Source: Pseudomonas alcaliphila JAB1
Lineage (GTDB): Bacteria; Pseudomonadota; Gammaproteobacteria; Pseudomonadales; Pseudomonadaceae
NCBI RefSeq assembly: GCF_001941865.1
Contig: NZ_CP016162.1
Location: 5,266,501-5,330,500, forward strand
DNA length: 64,000 nucleotides
Direction: 5' to 3'
The position numbers and the translations under genes are program-made. Within the stretch, counting starts at the first letter, position 1. The number at the start of each line of letters is the position of its first letter. The notes beneath the pieces were generated by a model. It saw nothing but the letters and a program-made list of their open reading frames with translations, made no database searches and was not told the DNA's origin. Below, one piece after another: positions 54,990 to 64,000 of the stretch.

Positions 54990-55062
54990 GCTTAAGTTTC
55001 GATTCGAAAGATAATGGCGCGAATCAAAACATATGATCGAAAAGCCCGCAAGCGTCCGTCGA

Positions 55063-55674
55063 TCAGTTCAATGTCAGTTTGACCCCGAAGCCGACCAGGC
55101 ACAGCCCCGCCAGCTTCTCGAGACCACGGGCGATACGCGGGTTGGAGCGCATGCGCTCGGCGAGAAAGTGCGTCAGCAGTACGACGAGCAAGCCGTAGAG
55201 AAAGGTCAGCACCATGATGGTCACGGCCATGAAACCGAACGTAATCAAGCCCTGATGCCGCTGCGGATCGATGAACAGCGGAAAGAAGGCCATGTAGAAA
55301 ATAATCGCCTTGGGGTTGAAAACGGTGATCACCAGGGTCTGCCACAGGTATTGGCGTGGCTTGATCTCCAGCGTCGGCGCGGCCCCCGGCTTGGCCAGGA
55401 TCATGCGCAGGCCGAGGTAGACCAGATAGCCGGCGCCAAGCCATTGCACCAGATGGAAGGCTGCCGGATAGGCCTTGAGTAGCGCGGCGACACCGGCTAC
55501 CGCCAACCACAGCAACACCTGATCACCGAAGATGATGCCGAAAGTCGAGGCCAGACCACCGCGGATGCCGCCCTTGCCCGTGGAGAGAATCAAGGCCAGG
55601 TTACCCGGCCCGGGAATGGCCAGAAGAATGATGAAGGCCACCACGAAGGCAGCGTAATCCGTCACACCGAGCAT
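55063..55674 (-). CDS. LysE-family translocator between glmU and glmR
   Basis: A 203-aa membrane protein opening ILLAIPGPGNLALILSTGKG with FNPKAIIFYMAFFPLFIDPQ in the middle, typical of LysE/RhtB exporters. It sits between glmU and glmR on the same strand, 73 bp before glmR and 51 bp after glmU. There is no obvious link to cell-wall synthesis, so it may simply be a gene inserted in the cluster. An exact DnaA-type nonamer TTATCCACA lies just upstream at 55695-55703. Confidence 0.87.
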   Translation of the reverse strand: MLGVTDYAAFVVAFIILLAIPGPGNLALILSTGKGGIRGGLASTFGIIFGDQVLLWLAVAGVAALLKAYPAAFHLVQWLGAGYLVYLGLRMILAKPGAAPTLEIKPRQYLWQTLVITVFNPKAIIFYMAFFPLFIDPQRHQGLITFGFMAVTIMVLTFLYGLLVVLLTHFLAERMRSNPRIARGLEKLAGLCLVGFGVKLTLN

Positions 55675-55725
55675 ACAGGACTGTCTCCGGCAAGTTATCC
55701 ACAGGCCTGGTCGGCCTGAACGGGT

Positions 55726-57084
55726 TCATTTCTTGGCTGGGCGTTTCCAGCCTTCGATATTGCGCTGCTTGGCCCGCCCCACTGCCAGCGTATTGGCCGG
55801 CACGTCGCTGGTCACTACCGAACCGGCACCGGTGGTCGCACGGTCACCCAGCGTGACCGGTGCGACCAGCGCACTGTTGGAGCCGATGAATACGTCCTCG
55901 CCCATGATGGTGCGGAACTTGTTGGCACCGTCGTAGTTACAGGTGATGGTGCCGGCGCCGATATTGGTGCGCGCACCGATCTCGGCATCGCCCAGGTAGC
56001 TCAGGTGGCCGGCCTTGGCGCCCTCCCCCAGCACGGCGTTCTTCAGCTCGACGAAGTTACCCACATGAGCCTTGGCGCCTAGTTTGGTGCCGGGACGCAG
56101 GCGGGCGAACGGACCACAGTCGGCGCCCTCGCCCATCTCGGCACCTTCCAGGTGGCTGTTGGCCTTGACGATGGCGCCCTTGCGCAGCACCGAGTCCTTG
56201 ATCACGCAGTTGGGGCCGATCTGCACATCGTCCTCGATCACTACCTTGCCTTCGAGGATGACGTTGATGTCGATGGTCACGTCGCGGCCAATGCTGACTT
56301 CGCCACGCACATCGAAGCGATGCGGATCGCGCAGGGTGACGCCCTGGGCCATCAGGCGGCGGGCCATGCGCTGCTGGTAATGGCATTCGAGCTGCGCGAG
56401 CTGGATGCGGTCGTTGGCACCCAGCACTTCCATCTCGTCGGCGGCACGCTCGGTGGCCACGGTCAGGCCGTCGGCCACGGCCATGGCGATCACGTCGGTC
56501 AGGTAGTACTCGCCCTGGGCGTTACTGTTGGACAGACGCCCCAGCCAGTCGGCCAGGCGCTTGCCCGGTACGGCGAGGATGCCGGTATTGCCTTCGCGGA
56601 TCTGCCGCTGCGCCTCGCTGGCGTCCTTGTGCTCGACGATGGCCTGCACCACGCCGGCCTCATCACGGACGATACGGCCGTAGCCGGTCGGGTCAGCCAG
56701 CTCGACGGTGAGCAGGCCCAACTGATCATCGCTGACCAGGGCCAGCAGGCGCTGCAGGGTGGCAGGCTCGATCAGCGGCACGTCGCCATAGAGAATCAGC
56801 ACGCGCTCGGCGCTGAGCTGCGGCAGAGCCTGAGCCACGGCATGGCCGGTACCCAGCTGCTCGGCCTGGATGACGAAACTCAGGCCATCGGCGGCCAGGC
56901 GCTCGCGCACGGTGTCGGCGCCATGCCCGATCACCACCTGGATGCTCTGCGGCTGCAGGCTGCGTGCGGTGTCGATGACATGCCCGAGCATGGGTTTGTC
57001 GGCGACCGGGTGCAGTACCTTGGGCAGCGCCGAACGCATGCGCGTGCCCTGGCCAGCGGCAAGAATGACGATATCCAGACTCAT
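55726..57084 (-). CDS. glmU: Bifunctional GlcN-1-P acetyltransferase / GlcNAc-1-P uridyltransferase
   Basis: A 452-aa two-domain enzyme that makes UDP-GlcNAc. The N-terminal pyrophosphorylase has [20 protein letters not shown] and ILYGDVPLI. The C-terminal left-handed beta helix has hexapeptide repeats and the acetyltransferase site ([47 protein letters not shown]). The start at 57084 follows CAAGGAG; a longer frame adds a non-family leader. It lies between the ATP synthase operon and the lysE-glmR-glmS genes, all on the minus strand. Confidence 0.96.
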   Translation of the reverse strand: MSLDIVILAAGQGTRMRSALPKVLHPVADKPMLGHVIDTARSLQPQSIQVVIGHGADTVRERLAADGLSFVIQAEQLGTGHAVAQALPQLSAERVLILYGDVPLIEPATLQRLLALVSDDQLGLLTVELADPTGYGRIVRDEAGVVQAIVEHKDASEAQRQIREGNTGILAVPGKRLADWLGRLSNSNAQGEYYLTDVIAMAVADGLTVATERAADEMEVLGANDRIQLAQLECHYQQRMARRLMAQGVTLRDPHRFDVRGEVSIGRDVTIDINVILEGKVVIEDDVQIGPNCVIKDSVLRKGAIVKANSHLEGAEMGEGADCGPFARLRPGTKLGAKAHVGNFVELKNAVLGEGAKAGHLSYLGDAEIGARTNIGAGTITCNYDGANKFRTIMGEDVFIGSNSALVAPVTLGDRATTGAGSVVTSDVPANTLAVGRAKQRNIEGWKRPAKK

Positions 57085-57156
57085 AGAAAGCTCCTTGCTG
57101 GGCAAGAGTTGGCCGCGGCCAGAGAGCCGCGCGAAGAAAGCGCTATTTTGCCAGAA

Positions 57157-57190
57157 ACGCAAAGGGGCGACCTAAGTCGCCCCTTTGCGT
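57157..57190 (-). terminator. Terminator of the atp operon
   Basis: ACGCAAAGGGGCGAC and its perfect inverse GTCGCCCCTTTGCGT surround a 4-nt loop, 18 bp beyond the atpC stop on the minus strand and before glmU. It lacks a long T-run, so some read-through into glmU is possible. Confidence 0.8.
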
Positions 57191-57207
57191 GATACCGCGA
57201 TACGCGA

Positions 57208-57642
57208 TCAGCGGCTGCGGCCGCCGAACTTCTTGCGCATCTCTTCGATGGTGCGCAGCTGGGCAGCAGCCTCGGCCAGGCGTGCCGAAGCACTGCCGTA
57301 GTCGAACTCGGTGCCCTTCTCGCTCAGCGCCTTCTCGGCCGCCTTGCGCGCTTCGATGGCAGCGGCTTCATCCAGGTCGCCGGCACGAACAGCGGTGTCG
57401 GCAAGAACCTTCACCATGCTCGGCTGAACTTCCAGGAAGCCACCGGAGATGTAGAACACCTCCTCGGTGCCACCCTGCTTGATCACTCGCACCGGACCCG
57501 GCTTGAGATCGGTCAGCAGCGGGGTGTGGCCCGGCAGGATACCCAGGTCACCGAGGTGACCGTGGGCGATGACCATTTCCACCAGCCCCGAGAACAGCTC
57601 TTCTTCCGCACTGACGATATCGCAGTGGACTGACATAGCCAT
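57208..57642 (-). CDS. atpC: ATP synthase F1 epsilon subunit
   Basis: A 144-aa central-stalk subunit with the N-terminal beta sandwich ([39 protein letters not shown]) and the C-terminal helical hairpin that can inhibit ATP hydrolysis. The start at 57642 is set by the conserved [10 protein letters not shown]. It is the last gene of the operon, 79 bp after atpD. Confidence 0.96.
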   Translation of the reverse strand: MAMSVHCDIVSAEEELFSGLVEMVIAHGHLGDLGILPGHTPLLTDLKPGPVRVIKQGGTEEVFYISGGFLEVQPSMVKVLADTAVRAGDLDEAAAIEARKAAEKALSEKGTEFDYGSASARLAEAAAQLRTIEEMRKKFGGRSR

Positions 57643-57721
57643 AACAATGCCTCGGTTGAGAGGCCGGATCGGGCTGCTGCCCGCTCCGGCCTGGACGCCC
57701 TCTAGAGGGCGCACCCGTTAC

Positions 57722-59128
<1,407 letters not shown>

Positions 59129-59992
59129 TTAAACCGCGGCAGCGCCGCCGACGATTTCCGAAATTTCCTGGGTGATCGCTGCCTGACGAGCCTTGTTGTA
59201 AACCAGCTGCAGGTCTTTGATGAGATCACCGGCGTTGTCGGTTGCGTTCTTCATCGCGATCATCCGCGCAGCCTGTTCGCACGCGCTGTTCTCGACCACG
59301 GACTGATAGACCTGCGACTCGATGTAGCGTACCAGCAGCGCATCCAGCAATTGCTGGGCGTCCGGCTCATACACGTAGTCCCACAGACCTTTCTGCACGC
59401 CTTGCGCATCGCTCGCGGCCAGCGGCAACAACTGCTGCACTTCCGGCTTCTGCGTCATGGTGTTGACGAACTTGTTCGACACCAGATACAGACGGTCGAT
59501 ACGGCCCTCGGCGTAGGCATCCAGCACGACCTTGACGCTACCGATCAGGTCGTTGATGGACGGCTCTTCACCCAGCTTGCTGATGGCGGCAACCACGTTG
59601 CCCCCGTTGCTGCGGAAGAAGCTCGCGCCCTTGCTGCCCACCACGCAGAAATCAGCCTCGACCTTCTGGTCGCGCCATTCCTTCAGGCTTCTGAGCAGCG
59701 CCTTGAACAGGTTGATGTTCAAGCCACCACACAGACCACGGTCCGAGGTCACCACGATATAACCGACGCGCTTTACATCACGCTCCACCATGAACGAGTG
59801 GCGGTATTCCGGGTTCGCCTTGGCCAGGTGACCAATCACCTGACGAATACGCTCAGCGTAGGGGCGACCGGCAGCCATGCGCTGTTGAGCCTTGCGCATT
59901 TTGCTGACCGCCACTTTTTCCATGGCGCTGGTGATCTTTTGCGTGCTTTTGATGCTCGCAATCTTGCTGCGAATCTCTTTTGCGCCTGCCAT
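59129..59992 (-). CDS. atpG: ATP synthase F1 gamma subunit
   Basis: A 287-aa rotor shaft with the conserved N-terminus [20 protein letters not shown], the middle [19 protein letters not shown] and C-terminal helix [20 protein letters not shown]. Standard position between atpA and atpD. Confidence 0.98.
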   Translation of the reverse strand: MAGAKEIRSKIASIKSTQKITSAMEKVAVSKMRKAQQRMAAGRPYAERIRQVIGHLAKANPEYRHSFMVERDVKRVGYIVVTSDRGLCGGLNINLFKALLRSLKEWRDQKVEADFCVVGSKGASFFRSNGGNVVAAISKLGEEPSINDLIGSVKVVLDAYAEGRIDRLYLVSNKFVNTMTQKPEVQQLLPLAASDAQGVQKGLWDYVYEPDAQQLLDALLVRYIESQVYQSVVENSACEQAARMIAMKNATDNAGDLIKDLQLVYNKARQAAITQEISEIVGGAAAV

Positions 59993-60040
59993 TTCACACC
60001 TTTTGGTTCAAGCAGGCGGGGGCCGAAGCCCCCGCTGCGG

Positions 60041-61585
60041 TTACCAGGTTTGGGTGGCCTTGAACTTCTCGATACCGGCTTTCAGGCCAGCGTCGATTTC
60101 GTCGTTGAAGTCACCCTTCTCGTTGATCTTCGCCATCAGGTCGGCGTGATCACGCTTGAAGAAGGCGATCAGGGCCTGCTCGAAGCTGATGATCTTGGCG
60201 ACTTCGACGTCCTGCAGGAAGCCACGCTCGGCTGCGTACAGGGACACCGACATTTCGGCAATGGACATCGGCGCATACTGCTTCTGCTTCATCAGCTCGG
60301 TTACGCGCTGACCATGCTCGAGCTGCTTGCGGGTGGCTTCGTCCAGGTCAGAAGCGAACTGGGCGAATGCCGCCAGTTCACGGTACTGAGCCAGAGCGGT
60401 ACGGATACCACCGGAAAGCTTCTTGATGATCTTGGTCTGAGCCGCGCCACCGACACGGGATACCGAGATACCGGCGTTGACGGCCGGACGGATACCCGAG
60501 TTGAACATGGCCGATTCCAGGAAGATCTGACCGTCGGTGATCGAGATCACGTTGGTCGGAACGAACGCGGAAACGTCACCGGCCTGGGTTTCGATGATCG
60601 GCAGAGCGGTCAGCGAGCCGGTCTTGCCCTTCACGGCGCCATTGGTGAACTTCTCGACGTACTCTTCGGAAACGCGGGAAGCGCGCTCCAGCAGACGGCT
60701 GTGGAGATAGAACACGTCGCCCGGGTAGGCTTCACGGCCTGGCGGACGGCGCAGCAGCAGGGAGATCTGACGGTAGGCAACGGCCTGCTTGGACAGGTCG
60801 TCGTACACGATCAGGGCATCTTCACCGCGGTCGCGGAAGTATTCACCCATGGTGCAACCGGAGTACGGCGCGAGGAACTGCAGGGCAGCGGATTCGGAAG
60901 CCGAAGCTGCAACCACGATGGTGTTGGCCAGGGCGCCAGCTTCTTCCAGCTTGCGGACCACGTTGGCAATGGTCGATTGCTTCTGACCAATGGCGACGTA
61001 GACGCAACGGATACCGCTGTCTTTCTGGTTGATGATGGCGTCGACGGCCAGAGCAGTCTTACCGATCTGACGGTCACCGATGATCAGCTCACGCTGGCCA
61101 CGGCCTACCGGGATCATGGCATCGACCGACTTGTAACCGGTCTGCACCGGCTGGTCGACCGACTTACGCCAGATCACGCCCGGCGCAACCTTTTCAACGG
61201 CGTCAGTAGCGGCGGCGTTGATCGGGCCTTTGCCATCGATAGGGTTGCCCAGTGCGTCAACGACGCGCCCCAGCAGCTCCGGACCAACCGGAACTTCCAG
61301 GATGCGACCGGTGCACTTGGCGCTCATGCCTTCGGCGAGGGTCAGGTAACCACCCAGTACTACGGCACCTACGGAGTCTTGCTCCAGGTTCAGGGCCATG
61401 CCGTACACGCCACCAGGGAATTCGATCATCTCACCGTACATGACGTCGGCGAGGCCGTAGATGCGCACGATACCGTCGGAAACGCTGACGATGGTGCCTT
61501 CATTACGGGCTTGAGCGGATACATCAAGCGACTCAATGCGCTGCTTGATGATTTCGCTAATTTCGGAAGGATTCAATTGCTGCAT
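60041..61585 (-). CDS. atpA: ATP synthase F1 alpha subunit
   Basis: A 514-aa regulatory nucleotide-binding subunit with [20 protein letters not shown] at the start, P-loop GDRQIGKTA and the alpha/beta signature [18 protein letters not shown]. It lies 15 bp after atpH and 48 bp before atpG. Confidence 0.98.
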   Translation of the reverse strand: MQQLNPSEISEIIKQRIESLDVSAQARNEGTIVSVSDGIVRIYGLADVMYGEMIEFPGGVYGMALNLEQDSVGAVVLGGYLTLAEGMSAKCTGRILEVPVGPELLGRVVDALGNPIDGKGPINAAATDAVEKVAPGVIWRKSVDQPVQTGYKSVDAMIPVGRGQRELIIGDRQIGKTALAVDAIINQKDSGIRCVYVAIGQKQSTIANVVRKLEEAGALANTIVVAASASESAALQFLAPYSGCTMGEYFRDRGEDALIVYDDLSKQAVAYRQISLLLRRPPGREAYPGDVFYLHSRLLERASRVSEEYVEKFTNGAVKGKTGSLTALPIIETQAGDVSAFVPTNVISITDGQIFLESAMFNSGIRPAVNAGISVSRVGGAAQTKIIKKLSGGIRTALAQYRELAAFAQFASDLDEATRKQLEHGQRVTELMKQKQYAPMSIAEMSVSLYAAERGFLQDVEVAKIISFEQALIAFFKRDHADLMAKINEKGDFNDEIDAGLKAGIEKFKATQTW

Positions 61586-61600
61586 GCCAGTTCCCTCAAA

Positions 61601-62137
61601 TCAGGATTTCAACGCTTCGGCCAGCTTGTTCAGCTTGCCGCGGACCGAACCGTCGATGACCAGGTCACCTGCACGAATGACAACACCGCCGATCAGGGCG
61701 GGATTGACCACGGGCGTGGGCTGGACGGTGCGATCGAGCCGCTTGGAAAGGGCGGCAGCCAGAGTTTGCAATTGCTCAGCACTGAGCTCGAAAGCCGACT
61801 CGACCTCGACATCGAGGGCGCGTTCGGCTTCAGCCTTCAGCACTGCGAATTGTTCGCGTACCACCGGCAACAGCGACAGTCGGTCGTTGCTGCCCAGCGA
61901 GCGCAGGAAGTTGCTGAACGAAGCGTCGATGTGACCGGCACAGAGCTGCGCCAGCACATTGACTTTCTGCTCATCGGTCAACGCCGGGTTGACCAACTGC
62001 TGAGCCATGGCCGGCGCTTGAACCGCGGCCGCGGATAGCGACAGCATGTTCAACCAGGCATCGGCCTGCTGTGCAGCACTGGCAAACTCAAACGCAGCTT
62101 TCGCGTAGGGCCGAGCGAGCGTGTTGGTATTGATCAT
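61601..62137 (-). CDS. atpH: ATP synthase delta subunit
   Basis: A 178-aa peripheral-stalk subunit (TLARPYAKAAFEFASAAQQA at the start; GGVVIRAGDLVIDGSVRGKL at the end). It joins the b subunits to the F1 head. It lies 12 bp after atpF. Confidence 0.97.
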   Translation of the reverse strand: MINTNTLARPYAKAAFEFASAAQQADAWLNMLSLSAAAVQAPAMAQQLVNPALTDEQKVNVLAQLCAGHIDASFSNFLRSLGSNDRLSLLPVVREQFAVLKAEAERALDVEVESAFELSAEQLQTLAAALSKRLDRTVQPTPVVNPALIGGVVIRAGDLVIDGSVRGKLNKLAEALKS

Positions 62138-62149
62138 CGCGAGCCTCGC

Positions 62150-62620
62150 TTAGAGTTGAGAGGCCAGTTTTGCGACCAGATCGTTGTGCGCAGCGCCGTC
62201 CACGGAGGACTGCAGGATCTTCTCGGCGCCGGTGACAGCCAGAGCTGCTACCTGTGCACGCAGTTGATCCTTGGCACGGTTCACTTCCAGATCGATTTCG
62301 GCTTTGGCGCCAACAATCAGCTTTTCACCTTCAGAGCGGGCCTGGGCCTTGGCTTCTTCGACGATTGCGTTGGCGGTCTTGTTCGCCCGATCGAGAATCT
62401 CGGCAGCTTGCTCTTTGGTTTCACGAAGCATCTGGGCAGCGCGTTCCTGGGCCAACTGCAGATCGCGCTCAGCGCGCCCGGCAGCATCCAGACCTTCTGC
62501 GATTTTCTTCTGGCGTTCCTGCATGGCCAGCGTCAGCGGCGGCCATACGAACTTCATGCAGAACCAGACGAAAATAGCGAAGGCAATCGTTTGACCGAAC
62601 AGGGTCAGGTTAATGTTCAC
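62150..62620 (-). CDS. atpF: ATP synthase Fo b subunit
   Basis: A 156-aa stator subunit with one N-terminal membrane helix ([20 protein letters not shown], then WPPL) and a long polar, Ala/Glu-rich dimerising helix. Typical length for a proteobacterial b subunit. Confidence 0.97.
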   Translation of the reverse strand: MNINLTLFGQTIAFAIFVWFCMKFVWPPLTLAMQERQKKIAEGLDAAGRAERDLQLAQERAAQMLRETKEQAAEILDRANKTANAIVEEAKAQARSEGEKLIVGAKAEIDLEVNRAKDQLRAQVAALAVTGAEKILQSSVDGAAHNDLVAKLASQL

Positions 62621-62667
62621 AGCGATTTACCTCGTGCTATCTCGTGTTCAGGGAAGAAAAGCCTGAA

Positions 62668-62692
62668 GAGGCAGCACTCATCATGCTGCCTC
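62668..62692. promoter_or_regulatory. Hairpin between atpE and atpF
   Basis: GAGGCAGCA and TGCTGCCTC form perfect 9-bp arms around a 7-nt loop in the 86-bp gap between atpE and atpF. It could stabilise the atpE message or set the higher expression that the c ring needs; there is no T-run. Confidence 0.55.
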
Positions 62693-62706
62693 GAACTCAG
62701 GAACTC

Positions 62707-62958
<252 letters not shown>

Positions 62959-63000
62959 TTAAGGTTACGAGTTAGGGGTTTTCGGGTTTTTCGATGTCGA

Positions 63001-63843
<843 letters not shown>

Positions 63844-64000
63844 TCAGAAAACTTTCATGAGTAGGGGGGCACAGGCTGCAGCCAGAAGGCCAAGCAGATA
63901 ACCGATGAACAGCTGCATCGGTGCAAGTGGTTCAACCCCTACGAACGCCAGTGCAAACAGCACTGCCGTGATAATCCATTTACCCATGGCCCCGGCCCAG
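63844..64000 (-). CDS. atpI: ATP synthase accessory protein AtpI (5' partial)
   Basis: The last 51 codons of a frame entering from the right edge: GKWIITAVLFALAFVGVEPL, then the membrane segment QLFIGYLLGLLAACAPLLMK and a terminal VF. Position immediately before atpB and two hydrophobic segments identify it as AtpI, which helps c-ring assembly. The N-terminus lies outside the window. Confidence 0.88.
   Translation of the reverse strand, partial: WAGAMGKWIITAVLFALAFVGVEPLAPMQLFIGYLLGLLAAACAPLLMKVF

Noticed and set aside
59351..62038. An 895-codon open frame on the plus strand
   Set aside because: It lies antisense to atpG, atpA and atpH, which are unmistakable. Long antisense frames are expected with this GC-rich codon use; the product has no recognisable domain.

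Overview
The window reads as a chromosome segment of a GC-rich gammaproteobacterium, almost certainly a Pseudomonas. The glmU-(lysE)-glmR-glmS block next to the atp operon, the two-part cobalamin locus and the many GTAGGAGC-ended palindromic repeats all fit that genus. I think of the mendocina/oleovorans side, but that is inference from memory and not from a search. No rRNA, tRNA or CRISPR array was seen.

Layout. 1-2.8 kb: end of an unidentified gene, a DnaQ-like exonuclease, a small DUF2986 protein, and a 215-bp tandem duplication whose first copy is split by a complete IS4-family element (1077-2363, 11-bp target duplication). 2.8-9.8 kb: LysR regulator divergent from L-serine dehydratase sdaA, a BCCT betaine/choline-type transporter, cardiolipin synthase and an orphan periplasmic binding protein. 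9.8-18 kb: a TRAP-TAXI transport operon (binding protein, fused permease, DUF1850 protein) preceded by a good sigma-54 promoter and by a DctB/DctD-like two-component pair. 18-24.7 kb: cyclopropane fatty acid synthase, then a TonB receptor-ATPase-binding protein-permease operon with both a cobalamin riboswitch and a Zur-like palindrome in its leader.

24.8-32.6 kb: cobalamin cluster I (ferredoxin-like protein, cobK, cobL on minus; riboswitch, cobG, cobH, cobI, cbiG-cobJ fusion on plus). 32.5-41.4 kb: accessory stretch with a 3 x 126-bp tandem repeat, two regulator/LysE exporter modules, flavin reductase, SDR, LysR, an MHS-type transporter, and two wrecked genes (TonB receptor, IS30 transposase). 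41.4-50.7 kb: cobalamin cluster II (riboswitch-cobW-cobN-chlI-chlD-like-cobF on minus; cobE-cobM on plus). Together the clusters encode most of the oxygen-dependent corrin ring pathway and a CobN + ChlI/ChlD-type cobaltochelatase.

50.9-52.3 kb: a small unknown gene and a ParD-like/methionine aminopeptidase pair. 52.3-57.1 kb: cell-wall precursor genes glmS, glmR, a LysE-type gene and glmU. 57.2-64 kb: the F1Fo ATP synthase operon atpIBEFHAGDC, transcribed on the minus strand and running off the right edge inside atpI.

A recurring theme is that palindromic GTAGGAGC repeats sit not only between genes but in them: they provide stop codons for three genes and have been absorbed into the coding sequence of two others.
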